NCBI GenBank assembly: GCA_964592855.1
Contig: CAZQKI010000003.1
Location: forward strand, 1-64,000
Length of the DNA: 64,000 bases
Direction of reading: 5' to 3'
Origin: JAAYLN01 sp964592855
GTDB taxonomy: Bacteria; Verrucomicrobiota; Kiritimatiellia; RFP12; JAAYLN01
Position 1 is the stretch's first letter, and the number at the start of each line of letters is the position of its first letter. The notes under the pieces are model-generated. The model worked only from the letters and a program-made list of their open reading frames with translations, searched no databases and had not been told where the DNA came from. This document shows positions 1-8,312 of the stretch, one piece after another. A program made the translations under genes and the position numbers.

Positions 1-2
1 GC

Positions 3-89
3 CGCCCCAGTCTGTTCGGCGCGGCGGAAATCAAGCAGTTGCTGATGAAGAACGACGCCCGCCTGCTTTACCAGTGGCGGATGCCCTAG
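3..89 (+). CDS. C-terminal fragment of an unidentified protein
   Basis: An open frame enters from the left edge and ends at TAG 87-89, giving 28 residues ending in DARLLYQWRMP. The composition (AAEIKQLLMKNDARLLYQ) looks like a real helical protein tail rather than a chance frame. No family can be assigned from so few residues, and the rest of the gene lies outside the window. It could also be another decayed piece, since the next kilobase is full of gene fragments. Confidence 0.35.
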   Translation, partial: RPSLFGAAEIKQLLMKNDARLLYQWRMP

Positions 90-230
90 CTACGGCGAGC
101 GCGGCTTGGCCATGTTTGGCTTGGATCATGCGATGTACGCCTTGCAGAGGCTCATCGGCTCCGAGAACTTCGCACTTTGGAGCCTCACAGATGACGAACT
201 GTTGCTGGAGGCCATGCAGGCCACGGCAAG

Positions 231-392
231 ATGCGCCCGGTCATCCGTCGTTTCGTCGACATGGGGGTGGACGTGCTCAACCCGATTGAGCCGCCGCCGA
301 TGGGGGATATCTGCATGGCCGAGGCCTTCGCGCGTGTGGATGATCGCATGGGGCTCGAAGGCGGTGTGGAAACGCACGATCTGATTCATTGA
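231..392 (+). pseudogene. Remnant of a uroporphyrinogen decarboxylase (URO-D) family gene
   Basis: The frame ending at TGA 390-392 reads HGKMRPVIRRFVDMGVDV, then LNPIEPPPMGD, then GLEGGVETHDLI. This HGK...MGVD..NPIEPPPMGD...GGVETHD pattern is typical of the central part of URO-D-fold enzymes, the superfamily that includes corrinoid methyltransferases, where the His and Glu line the active-site end of the barrel. Only about 55 residues are present. The frame just upstream (106 to about 222) could continue the protein in another phase, which would imply a frameshift near 222. No start, N-terminal barrel or C-terminal part is visible, so this is almost certainly non-functional. An intact relative lies at 53644-54822. 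Confidence 0.6.
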
Positions 393-451
393 CGAAGGCG
401 TGTGCTACGCCGAGAGCCTCGTAAACGGTTGATGTCGGGTTTTGGGAGAAC

Positions 452-556
452 ATGTTATCTCGTACAAGGTCAACGTTCAGTGGCAATCCCTCGCATGATG
501 CGAAGCGAGACCAGGAACGTGACGTTCAGAAGGCACTTCGCGAGGTGACGGAATGA
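452..556 (+). pseudogene. hicA: C-terminal remnant of a HicA toxin gene
   Basis: The 34-residue frame contains FSGNPSHDAKRDQERDVQKA followed by LREVTE, which resembles the C-terminus of one HicA class (SG...DDAK.YQ...V..AL.EV). The N-terminal half of the double-stranded-RNA-binding-like fold, including the catalytic His strand, is absent: the open frame starts only at 425, after a stop at 422-424. The stop codon overlaps the hicB start as ATGA at 553-556, the expected hicA-hicB arrangement. The family assignment is from motif memory. Truncation is read directly from the sequence. The antitoxin gene next to it therefore probably has no active partner. Confidence 0.55.
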
Positions 557-909
557 AGACCAGTGATCGATATCTCAAGATTGTCGAGTGGTCGGAAGAG
601 GACCAGTGCTCTGTCGGCACATGCCCCGGTGTCATGCTTGGCGGCATCCACGGGGTCGATGAGGCGAAGGTGTACAAAGCGCTCTGCCAGGCGGTCGAGG
701 AATGGATCGCCATTTACGAGCAGGACAATGAGCCGCTTCCAGAGGCAACCGCCGGGAAAGAATACTCCGGCAAGTTTGTGGTCCGTGTCGGGAGTGATCT
801 TCACAAGGCACTTGCCATCGGCGCTATGCGCCATGGCGAGAGCTTGAATGAACACTGTCTGCATCTCCTGCGCGGAGAACGGGCACACAGAGGAAATCGT
901 GATCCGTAG
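553..909 (+). CDS. hicB: HicB-family antitoxin, 3' end probably altered
   Basis: This 118-residue protein has the HicB layout. Residues 5-60 are a degraded RNase-H-like fold (YLKIVEWSEEDQCSVGTCPG, then a helix with ALCQAVEEWI). Residues 75-107 are a ribbon-helix-helix/HicB DNA-binding tail (GKFVVRVGSDLHKALAIGA, ESLNEHCLHLL). Such antitoxins normally neutralise HicA mRNA interferase and repress their own operon. The upstream hicA is only a remnant. The last residues (HRGNRDP) are encoded by the edge of a dispersed repeat at about 891-943, so the native stop may have been lost to a repeat insertion. ATGA overlap with the hicA remnant fixes the start at 553. Confidence 0.7.
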   Translation: MKTSDRYLKIVEWSEEDQCSVGTCPGVMLGGIHGVDEAKVYKALCQAVEEWIAIYEQDNEPLPEATAGKEYSGKFVVRVGSDLHKALAIGAMRHGESLNEHCLHLLRGERAHRGNRDP

Positions 910-943
910 TCGTCGCCGTAGTCGTCCACCGAAAAGCTCGACA
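891..943 (-). repeat. Copy of a dispersed palindromic repeat at the hicB end
   Basis: Read on the minus strand this stretch runs GCTTTTCGGTGGACGA, then CTACGGCGACGACTACGG, then ATCACGATTTCC. The same blocks occur at 22610-22665 and 21250-21300 (GCTTTTCGRTGGACGATAGC, then GGATCACGATTT) and in a degenerate form at 22405-22445 (GGACGACTACGGCGACGACT). The unit is internally repetitive (GACGACTACGG twice). It begins inside the hicB reading frame and ends in the following intergenic region. Function is unknown. A miniature mobile or REP-like element is possible. Confidence 0.6.
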
Positions 944-975
944 AAATGGCCAAGTTGCGGGCAAAAGCCGATCCG

Positions 976-1110
976 TCACAACTCCATGGCGCCCCTGCAA
1001 TCGGGATACGCCGAGCAGCCCCAGAACTGTTTCCCGGCGTTGTTGCCCTTCTGGGCGGTGCGCAGGACCATTGGCTTGCCGCACTGCGGGCATGGGGGAA
1101 TGCGCTCCGA
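976..1110 (-). pseudogene. Orphan topoisomerase-type C4 zinc-ribbon fragment
   Basis: On the minus strand, ending at the stop 976-978, the frame reads PPCPQCGKPMVLRTAQKG, then NNAGKQFWGCSAYPDCRGAM. The CPxC...FWGCsaYPdC spacing is the hallmark of the zf-C4_Topoisom domain found at the C-terminus of bacterial topoisomerase I and in some NERD or restriction-like proteins. No methionine start or upstream catalytic domain is visible. The frame upstream is a simple GATCAGTCGG repeat (1108-1140). It is therefore best read as the surviving last domain of a lost gene. The four Cys are intact, so a small functional peptide cannot be excluded. Confidence 0.55.
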
Positions 1111-1140
1111 CTGATCGGTCTGATCCGACTGATCTGTCCG
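1108..1140. repeat. Short tandem repeat of GATC-rich decamers
   Basis: The stretch consists of near-repeats of the decamer CGATCGGTCT / GATCCGACT. The same type of repeat recurs at 54847-54880 in the gap between two minus-strand genes. Both copies lie in intergenic positions. No gene product is implied. Confidence 0.5.
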
Positions 1141-1217
1141 CCTTGCCCATCGAGCGTCGAAAGGCTACTATTTCCCTGTCATCCGCGTGAAACGCATGCT
1201 GGCTGGAATGCAAGAAC

Positions 1218-4200
1218 ATGACGCGATATCCAATATCATTCGGCTTTCTTTTAGCCGTCGGCCTGCTGGTTTGCGTCATCACGCACGCCCAGGAAACCGC
1301 GCTGAAGGCCTTTCCGGTTGAGCCCAACGCCTTCTACCGGCTCTCCTTCGAGGCCGAAGGGGCCGCGGCGCCGGCGGTTCGGTGGACCATCCATCAGGTC
1401 GACGGCGAGGGTGAACTGCCTTACGACGGCTGCCTCGAAGCCGACTGGCAGCATCTCCGTGCAGGGGAGTCCCGTTATCACCACGACTTCCTGACAGTCG
1501 GCGATGCGGTCGAGCTGCGGTTCAGCCTGATCCCCGCGGCACGCGCGCCGGCGCTGAAGTCGGTCACCCTCGAGCGGATCACCGTGACGAATCTCATGTT
1601 GAACGGCGACTTTGCGCTGGGTGCAGGCAACCAGTCGGGCTGGAACGAGATGCACGGGGCGACGGTGATCGGGGAGGGAGGCACCAACCTGCTGCAGGTC
1701 AACCCGAACGGCTATGCGCTGAGCGACTGCTTCCCCGTTGCCGATCAGGGCGGCTACACCTTCGTCAAGGGCGCCAAGACGTGGCCGGGCGTCGCCGTGC
1801 TGGCCTATGACCGCAACCGGCGGCTGATCGACCGCGTACCCTACGCATTCAGAAACCGTCCGCCTTTGCGGATGCCGGCCGGCGCCGCATACGCCCGTCT
1901 GCTGTTCACAACCAGCCACGATCACATTCCCTCCTTCTGCACCAACCGCATCGTTTTCACGGGTCTGTTTCCGTCCGGAACCAATCCGCCCCCCGCGCAT
2001 GCGCCCGCCGTGCGGTTGCGGGCGGATTCGGAGATTGTCGTGAGCCCGCACGCCGATCCGCGCGAAGTCCATGCGGCGCGCGAACTGCGGCACTGGATCG
2101 GGGCGATCTCCGGCAGGACGCCGACGCTGCTGGCACGCCCGTCGGTCAAACGCAACGTTAAACTGCATGTGGGCATCTCCCTCGCAGGTGCTTTCCGCGA
2201 GGATCTGGCGTGGCTGAAAGGATCCGACGGCTATGCCGTCAGAAGCCGTGACGGCGGAATCTACATTTTCGCGGCCAAGCCCCGTGGCACGCTCTTCGGC
2301 GTCTACGCGCTGCTCGAGCGCAACTCGGACATCCTCTGGCCCCGTCCGAATCCCGCTTTCGAAGCGATCTTCACTCCCGATCCCGGCCTTGCGTTCAAGG
2401 CGGCCGACTTCCGGTCGCGCCCGGTATTCGCCCTGCGCCACATCAGCACGGGCGGCTATGACGGCGAGCGGAATGCGTTCCGCTTCCAGGACTGGATGGC
2501 GCGCAACGGGTTGAACACCGACACGCGGATGCACCGGGGGCTCGACTACCTCGTCTGGCAGCGCGGCGCACCGGCCGTCTACGGCACCAGCCACATCGGC
2601 TGGCTCGGCGCGGCTCCCGACCGCGATAACACCCTCTATCCGCTGATCGACGGTGCGCACAGCATCAGCCGCTGGCGCCAGCCCTGCTACACGCACCCCG
2701 ACACGGTCCCGACCATCGTCGCCGCGATCCGGGCCAAGCTCGCACTGCTACCGGACCAGCCGGTCGAACAGGTCCACTCGATCATCGCCGACAACTGGAG
2801 CGTCTGCGCCTGCGCGCGCTGCATGCAGCCGATCCGTCTGCCCGACGGCAGCCTGCTGAAACCGCAGTCGCCTTACGCCAACAAGGACTCGCTCTTCTTT
2901 TCGACGCGCAATTTCATCATGCTCAACGCCGTCGCGGAGGCGCTGGCCAAGGACTTTCCCAACCTGCGCATCCTCACCCACGCCTACATCTTCACGGCAG
3001 AGCCGCCCAAAGTGCCGGTTCACCCGAACATCATTCCGCAGTTTGCCGCCTATCCGACGCAGAACGCGCGCTATCCGATCCTGGCCGGCAAAGGGATGCC
3101 GCTCAGCGAATATTCGGCCGACGTCTGGAAACGCCGCTTCGCGGGGTGGGGAACTTGGAAACCGGATGGCCTGGGTTTCTTCGGCTACTACTACATGCCG
3201 GGCTTCAATGCGCTGGCCGAAACGGCGGCGGACGATTTCAGGGACCTGGCGCGATTCGGCGGGGTCTATGTCCACACCGAAGGCTTTCCGGTCGACGACG
3301 AAGCGCTTTCGACCTGGGATGTCGACGGCCCCGAGAAGTGGATCATGGCCCGGCTGATGTGGGACCCCGCCCAGTCCGCTGCCGACTTGCGTGACACCTA
3401 TATTCAAAAGGTGTACCGCGAGGCCGCGCCGCAAATGCGAGCTTTTCACGCGCTCATCGGGAAGGCCTGGCATGACGAGGCGAACGATCTTTTTGTGAAT
3501 TGTCACTCCCAGGTCCGGGATCTTTACGAAGGCCTGCTGGTAAAGCCGGGAATCGAGCAGGAGGCGCGTGCGCGGCTGGTCGAGGCCGCTGCCGCGGCAC
3601 AGCATCCCCAGGCGAAGGCGATGATCCAACGGACCCTGGCGCATTTTGATCAGTTCAGGGATAGCCTGGGTAGGCATGTGGTGCCGCTCGTGGAGGAGTC
3701 GCGTCAGGCATGGAGCGACGCCGTCTCGCCCCACTGGGAGAAGGCGCTGGTGCTCGGGCCGTTCAAGCAGGTGGACGACTGGCGGCGGTTTGAGGGTGCA
3801 CTCGCCGTGCATCAGACCGAGGTGCGCATCATGCACGACGGCGAACAACTGTACATCCGGGTCGTGGCCCATGACGATAGGCCCGGCGAAGTGGTGGCCC
3901 CGCCGAAAGCTGAGACCGAGCGCTTTCCGAACGGCGACCGCTTCGAACTGATCGGTGTCGGCGGAAAACCCGGGCGCCGGTATTTCGCGGCCGGTCCGAA
4001 CGGCAACCGCTACGCCGATCCGAAGACCGATACCCCCTGGCGGGTTCAAACGACTGTGCGGCCCGATGCCTGGATAGACATGATCGCCATTCCACTTGCG
4101 GAGTTCGGTCTGAACCCGGCGGATCCAACCTTCAAAGCCAGGGTGGGGCGGGTCTACCGGCTTGCAGGCGAGGTGCGCGAAGAGAGCACGCCGAGCGGGA

Positions 4201-4265
4201 CCAGCCTCTACAACGAGCACGAATCGTTTTGGATGACCCTGAATCTGGAAAGGAAGGAGCGCTGA
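1218..4265 (+). CDS. Secreted DUF4838 / GH20-like glycan-active protein
   Basis: A 1015-residue exported protein. Residues 1-24 are a signal peptide (FLLAVGLLVCVITHAQ). About 25-260 looks like a beta-sandwich. About 263-375 matches the alpha/beta domain found before GH20 and GH67 barrels (ADSEIVVSPHADPREVHAA; AAKPRGTLFGVYALLE). About 380-700 is the DUF4838 barrel-like region, with the Cys pair CACARCMQ near residue 529. About 835-1010 resembles a CBM9-type carbohydrate-binding domain (GEQLYIRVVAHDD, FPNGDRFELIG). Proteins of this kind are common in glycan-degrading PVC and Bacteroidota bacteria; the substrate is not known. A second, lipoprotein version is at 27213-29606. The next gene starts one base after its stop, so the two are probably co-expressed. 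Confidence 0.8.
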   Translation: MTRYPISFGFLLAVGLLVCVITHAQETALKAFPVEPNAFYRLSFEAEGAAAPAVRWTIHQVDGEGELPYDGCLEADWQHLRAGESRYHHDFLTVGDAVELRFSLIPAARAPALKSVTLERITVTNLMLNGDFALGAGNQSGWNEMHGATVIGEGGTNLLQVNPNGYALSDCFPVADQGGYTFVKGAKTWPGVAVLAYDRNRRLIDRVPYAFRNRPPLRMPAGAAYARLLFTTSHDHIPSFCTNRIVFTGLFPSGTNPPPAHAPAVRLRADSEIVVSPHADPREVHAARELRHWIGAISGRTPTLLARPSVKRNVKLHVGISLAGAFREDLAWLKGSDGYAVRSRDGGIYIFAAKPRGTLFGVYALLERNSDILWPRPNPAFEAIFTPDPGLAFKAADFRSRPVFALRHISTGGYDGERNAFRFQDWMARNGLNTDTRMHRGLDYLVWQRGAPAVYGTSHIGWLGAAPDRDNTLYPLIDGAHSISRWRQPCYTHPDTVPTIVAAIRAKLALLPDQPVEQVHSIIADNWSVCACARCMQPIRLPDGSLLKPQSPYANKDSLFFSTRNFIMLNAVAEALAKDFPNLRILTHAYIFTAEPPKVPVHPNIIPQFAAYPTQNARYPILAGKGMPLSEYSADVWKRRFAGWGTWKPDGLGFFGYYYMPGFNALAETAADDFRDLARFGGVYVHTEGFPVDDEALSTWDVDGPEKWIMARLMWDPAQSAADLRDTYIQKVYREAAPQMRAFHALIGKAWHDEANDLFVNCHSQVRDLYEGLLVKPGIEQEARARLVEAAAAAQHPQAKAMIQRTLAHFDQFRDSLGRHVVPLVEESRQAWSDAVSPHWEKALVLGPFKQVDDWRRFEGALAVHQTEVRIMHDGEQLYIRVVAHDDRPGEVVAPPKAETERFPNGDRFELIGVGGKPGRRYFAAGPNGNRYADPKTDTPWRVQTTVRPDAWIDMIAIPLAEFGLNPADPTFKARVGRVYRLAGEVREESTPSGTSLYNEHESFWMTLNLERKER

Positions 4266-4266
4266 C

Positions 4267-5178
4267 ATGCGTGCGATCCTGCTTGCCCTCTGCGCCCTGT
4301 TCGGCGTGGCGCGCGTCGGCCTCGGTGCGGAGCCTCCTGCCGTCCGCGACTTCACGGCGGCCTCGGCCGGACAACAGCTGCGCGACGCGCCCAAGGGCGT
4401 TGCTGTTGCCGAGTCGGCCGGCGGTGGACGGTGCCTCGCCGTCGCGGGGTCGGTCGGCCAGTACGACCTGATCGCGGTCGCGGTCCAACCGGAGACCAAG
4501 TACCGGATCAACCTGCGCGCCCGCATCGACGGCGAGCGGACCATCGAGCAGAACGACCGTGCGCATATCGATGCGGTGCAGCGGAACGGGCGTTGGGAAG
4601 CCAGCTATCAGGTCGTGTTTTTCGACGATTCCACTAATGCAGAGGGGTGGGTGCAGAACGGCGGCTTCATTCTCACGGCCGCGTGGCACGATTACGTGCA
4701 TGTCTTCCACACGCCGCCGAACGTGCGGCGCGTCTGCATTCGCCTGCTGCCGCGCAAGCACGGCACCTACGTCGAACGCGTCTCGCTGGTGCCAGACGAC
4801 GAAGGGGGCACGGTCAACGCCAATCCCGACTTCCGTTACGGCGAGTTGAACTACTGCGGCTGGCGTCCGCAGCGGGATGGGCGCATCTACCGGCGGCCCG
4901 ACGGCTCCTGCGTGTTCCGTTCCGGCTACGGCGGAGCGTCGCCGCTATTTCCCCTGCGTGCCGGCCTGCCGTATCGCCTGGCGGCAACGGGTGATGGCGG
5001 CCACATGAACCTGGACTACTCCGATGCGCAAGGGAAGATCATCACCAGCCGTTTTCTGCTCCGGCCGACGCCGGAAGGGGTTTCTGTTGAGCTAACCCCG
5101 CCGGACGGGACGGTGTCGGGCCGCGTCGTTCTTTACGGCGTTCTGCTGGATGCGTTCACCGTGATTCCGGGCAAATGA
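4267..5178 (+). CDS. Secreted protein of unknown function, companion of the DUF4838 protein
   Basis: The 303-residue product begins with a signal peptide (ALCALFGVARVGLGA, cleavage near residue 20). It has no membrane segment beyond that. Two similar beta-rich halves can be sensed: AVAVQPETKYRINLRARIDG early and LFPLRAGLPYRLAATGDGG late, both resembling carbohydrate-binding jelly-roll strands. A strong ribosome site (GGAAGGAG) precedes the ATG at 4267, one base beyond the stop of the DUF4838 gene, so the pair is likely one transcription unit. A role in binding or presenting glycan to the enzyme encoded upstream is an inference from position; I do not recognise a named family. Confidence 0.7.
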   Translation: MRAILLALCALFGVARVGLGAEPPAVRDFTAASAGQQLRDAPKGVAVAESAGGGRCLAVAGSVGQYDLIAVAVQPETKYRINLRARIDGERTIEQNDRAHIDAVQRNGRWEASYQVVFFDDSTNAEGWVQNGGFILTAAWHDYVHVFHTPPNVRRVCIRLLPRKHGTYVERVSLVPDDEGGTVNANPDFRYGELNYCGWRPQRDGRIYRRPDGSCVFRSGYGGASPLFPLRAGLPYRLAATGDGGHMNLDYSDAQGKIITSRFLLRPTPEGVSVELTPPDGTVSGRVVLYGVLLDAFTVIPGK

Positions 5179-5378
5179 GCGTTCCCAGGGAGGCAACATG
5201 ACGCGAGTTTTTCTAACGTGAATTTAACCAAAAAATAACTGAAAAGGCCTTGCCGACATGGCGCATCTTTGGGAAAATGACGTCGTTCAACTGCCCGTGT
5301 GCCCGTGCATTGTTCGCTGAAGTGCCGTCGGCCGGCGGAGGATGACCACGGCGAAATGATGATCCATGAGGGGGACGT

Positions 5379-8192
5379 ATGCAAAACAGCAGTCAACTGG
5401 TCTTGGCTTCCATGCTCGTCTTGTTCAGCTTCTTCGGCCTTCCGGGGCAAATGCGCGGGGCGGGCGTTACGGTCGTCTCCGAAAATTTCAACGCGCTGGG
5501 CACCTCGGCGACGGCTGCTTTGCCCGGCGGCTGGAAGGTCGATGGCCAAACAACGACGGCTCGAAGCCCGGTCTCCCATGCCGCTGCGGGCACGGCCACG
5601 ACCCAGCAAGCGACGGGTGGAAATCCCACAACATCCGGCATCTACAATTTCGGCAGCGATGCATCGGACCGCGCCGTCGGCTGGCTCGCTACCGGAACCG
5701 CCTTCAAGAACTGCAATCTCTATGTCTCATATGTCAATAGCGGCGCCGTTGCCATCGACCATTTCACAGTCTCCTTCACCGGGCGGAAGTTCAAGCACAA
5801 TTCCAATGCCGCCGGCTTTTCGCTGCGCCTGTTCACCTCCACCGACGATGCGAACTGGACGGAGGTTGCCGCCGGGCGCTTGACCTGGACTGTCGACGAA
5901 TCGACGCTGTCCCCGAAGGTTGTCGTCGACGCCCTCGTGCAGCAGACGTTGGAGCCGGGGCAGACTCTCTATTTTGCCTGGAACTACTGCGTGACGACCG
6001 GCACCACCACCTCGTATGCGCAGGGTCTGGGTGTCGACAATGTCACGATCACGGCCTATCCCGTTGAGGCGGATGCGCCGGCGGTTTACGTGTCGACCAA
6101 CGCGTTGAGCGGCTTTTCCGCGATCATTGGTGCGCCCTCGACGGCTCAGTCCTTCAGCTTCACCGGCAGCAACCTGACGGCCGAGGTGACGCTGACCGCG
6201 CCGGACGGCTTTGAGCTTTCGTGGGACGGCAGCACCTATGCCCCCAGTCTCACGAATGCCAACAGCGGCACCATCGCCCCCCGCTCCGTCCAGGTGCGCC
6301 TGGCCGCGGCCGGTTCGGTCAACGACAACGTGGCCGGCAACCTGAGCCTGGCCGGTGGCGGACTGCTCTACCCCGTGAGCCTCGCGCTGACAGGAGCCGT
6401 GCTGCGCGACAGGTCCGGCGATACCTTTTGCGAGGATTTCGAAGCCGGAAGCAAAGCCACGTATGCCTCCAATGACGTCACCTGCGCATCGGGTCGATGG
6501 AGCCTCGACAACATGCTTCTGGGCACGGGCGTCAACGACAAGAAGCACGACACCCAGGCGGTCCGCGGCTACGGCACGGTGACTATGCTGTTCGACAAGA
6601 CCAATGGCGTGGGCCAGATCAGCATCCATCATGGCATGTATGGCACGGACAGCGCAGCCGGCGTGGCGTGGACGCTCTTGGTTTCGCAGAACGCCGGCAA
6701 CACGTGGACGGCCTACGCATCCGCGCCGCAGGCGCCTGATTCGACGTTGCGGGAGGTTGTCTTTGAATCGGTCAACCTGCCGGGTTCCGTCCGCATCAAG
6801 GTTGTGGTATCCGGCGGATCATCCACCAAGCGCGTCAACTTCGACGATATCTGCATGACCGACTACATTGCGCCGGTGGTTTCGGCTCTGCCGGCGGTGC
6901 TGAATCCGTTTTCCGTGCGTCTGCAGGTGCCGGCCGTCCCCTCGGCGCCACGAACCTTCGTCGTCTCGGGGCTCAACCTGAGCAACGTGGTTGTCGTCGC
7001 GGCCCCAGCGGGATTTGCCGTCTCCCGTGAAAGCAACGCCGGCTATGCCGACTCGCTGACGCTGCCGCAGATGAATGGCGTCGTCCAGAACACGACGATC
7101 CACGTCCGCCTGACGGGCGCCGCTTCGGGCAGTTTCGCGGGGAATGTCGTCGTATCGAGCTCCGGCGCCGCCCCGGTGAACGTGGCGGTCGCGGGCGAGG
7201 TGGTCGACAACCTGCGTCCGGTGCTGACGGGTCTGCCCATCGCGACGAACACGCTGGCGAACCATCGGATCGAGCTCGAGGTCCTGGCCTCCGATACCGA
7301 TGGCTCGGTCGCGGATCTTGCCGTGTCGAGCGTGGACATCCCTGGCGCTTCCGCCGGACTCGACGTGCAGATCGAGGGCGGCGCACGGCGCGGCGTCTGG
7401 TCGTGGACGCCGTCGCAGGCGGGAACCCACACCGTGACCTTCACCGCAACTGACAACGAGGGCGGCATCACCGCGTGTACCGTGACGATTGTCGTGGCGC
7501 CGGAGTGGATTCTCGCCGTCGCCCCCGGCAAGACCTTCCGCCAGTCTTTTGACGGCATCGGCACGAATGCGGCAGCCCCGCTCCCGGCGGGGTGGAAGGT
7601 GGAGAAGCAAGCTTCCGTCCGGACGGTCGGCTCCTTTGCGGCGGCGCTCCAGGCGACGGAGAAAATCGGCGGCAACGCGTTGGCTTCGAATGCCCCAAAT
7701 GGTATCTACAACTTCGGCGCCGGCGACGAAGCCACGGCGTCGGACCGCGCCGTCGGTTTCCTCAGCAGCAGCAGCGACACCAAATCGGGATCCCTGATGG
7801 TTTGCCTGGTGAACCGTTCAAAAGATCCCATCCCCGGGTTCACACTCGCCTTTGATGTGGAGAAGTACCGGTCGGGCACGAACGTCAATGGGTTCGCCGT
7901 CCAGGTCTACGCCTCACCCGACGGCGAAACCTGGAGCGAAGCGGGGCCGGCGGCCCGCGTGTCCTTCCCGGCCGATGCCGTGACGGACGGCTACAATCCG
8001 GCGCCGGGGCCGGTGGCGACGGCAGCGGGCGGCGTGAGTCTGGGCAAACTCCGGCCCGGCGAGTCGCTCTATCTGGCCTGGAACTATTCCGTTGCCGGAG
8101 GTACCTACACCGCCTATGCACAGGCGTTGGCGATCGACGACATCGTCATCAAGGCCGAAGCGTCTCCGCAAACCGTGTTGATTGTGCGGTGA
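5379..8192 (+). CDS. Large secreted beta-rich protein with duplicated terminal domain
   Basis: A 937-residue protein with a signal peptide (MLVLFSFFGLPGQMRGAG, about residues 13-30). The N-terminal domain (about 30-225) and the C-terminal domain (about 705-935) are homologous: both contain FN.LG/FDGIG, then LP.GWKV, GIYNFG, SDRAVG and a strand-rich segment ending in LYFAWNY or LYLAWNY. Between them are Ig-like or cadherin-like segments (VLASDTDGSVADLAVSSVDI; TVTFTATDNEGG) and a second ENF-type jelly-roll near 350-500. No enzyme motif or cell-wall sorting signal is visible. Such proteins are typical extracellular or surface beta-sandwich proteins of PVC bacteria. GAGGGGG upstream sets the start at 5379. 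Confidence 0.75.
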   Translation: MQNSSQLVLASMLVLFSFFGLPGQMRGAGVTVVSENFNALGTSATAALPGGWKVDGQTTTARSPVSHAAAGTATTQQATGGNPTTSGIYNFGSDASDRAVGWLATGTAFKNCNLYVSYVNSGAVAIDHFTVSFTGRKFKHNSNAAGFSLRLFTSTDDANWTEVAAGRLTWTVDESTLSPKVVVDALVQQTLEPGQTLYFAWNYCVTTGTTTSYAQGLGVDNVTITAYPVEADAPAVYVSTNALSGFSAIIGAPSTAQSFSFTGSNLTAEVTLTAPDGFELSWDGSTYAPSLTNANSGTIAPRSVQVRLAAAGSVNDNVAGNLSLAGGGLLYPVSLALTGAVLRDRSGDTFCEDFEAGSKATYASNDVTCASGRWSLDNMLLGTGVNDKKHDTQAVRGYGTVTMLFDKTNGVGQISIHHGMYGTDSAAGVAWTLLVSQNAGNTWTAYASAPQAPDSTLREVVFESVNLPGSVRIKVVVSGGSSTKRVNFDDICMTDYIAPVVSALPAVLNPFSVRLQVPAVPSAPRTFVVSGLNLSNVVVVAAPAGFAVSRESNAGYADSLTLPQMNGVVQNTTIHVRLTGAASGSFAGNVVVSSSGAAPVNVAVAGEVVDNLRPVLTGLPIATNTLANHRIELEVLASDTDGSVADLAVSSVDIPGASAGLDVQIEGGARRGVWSWTPSQAGTHTVTFTATDNEGGITACTVTIVVAPEWILAVAPGKTFRQSFDGIGTNAAAPLPAGWKVEKQASVRTVGSFAAALQATEKIGGNALASNAPNGIYNFGAGDEATASDRAVGFLSSSSDTKSGSLMVCLVNRSKDPIPGFTLAFDVEKYRSGTNVNGFAVQVYASPDGETWSEAGPAARVSFPADAVTDGYNPAPGPVATAAGGVSLGKLRPGESLYLAWNYSVAGGTYTAYAQALAIDDIVIKAEASPQTVLIVR

Positions 8193-8201
8193 CGATGTGG
8201 C

Positions 8202-8230
8202 TTGCATAAAACGCTGATTTGGTGTCAAAT
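8202..8230 (+). promoter_or_regulatory. Candidate sigma-70-type promoter for proS
   Basis: TTGCAT at 8202-8207 is followed after 17 bases by TCAAAT at 8225-8230. The predicted start lies about 75 bases before the proS ATG at 8313. This is sequence resemblance only. The promoter would drive the proS, HU-like and hisS genes, which are closely spaced. Confidence 0.4.
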
Positions 8231-8312
8231 AGAACCCGTCGGCAGGCGCGGGGTTTTGATTCAGCCCCCCCTCTGCAATTTTTCGTGCATGCTTTGTCTA
8301 GGAGCCTTTTCC

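Larger units (their letters stand above)
910..1217. other. Intergenic region of decayed sequence
   Basis: No intact gene is seen here. It holds the distal part of the dispersed repeat (to 943), the orphan zinc-ribbon remnant on the minus strand (976-1110), a GATC-rich tandem repeat (1108-1140) and about 75 bases of leader before the DUF4838 gene at 1218. I find no convincing -35/-10 pair for the downstream gene. Confidence 0.6.

Noticed and set aside
8202..8312. Upstream in-frame start for proS
   Set aside because: It would add 37 residues unlike any synthetase and would place the start inside the predicted promoter, whereas ATG 8313 has a ribosome site and the conserved N-terminus.
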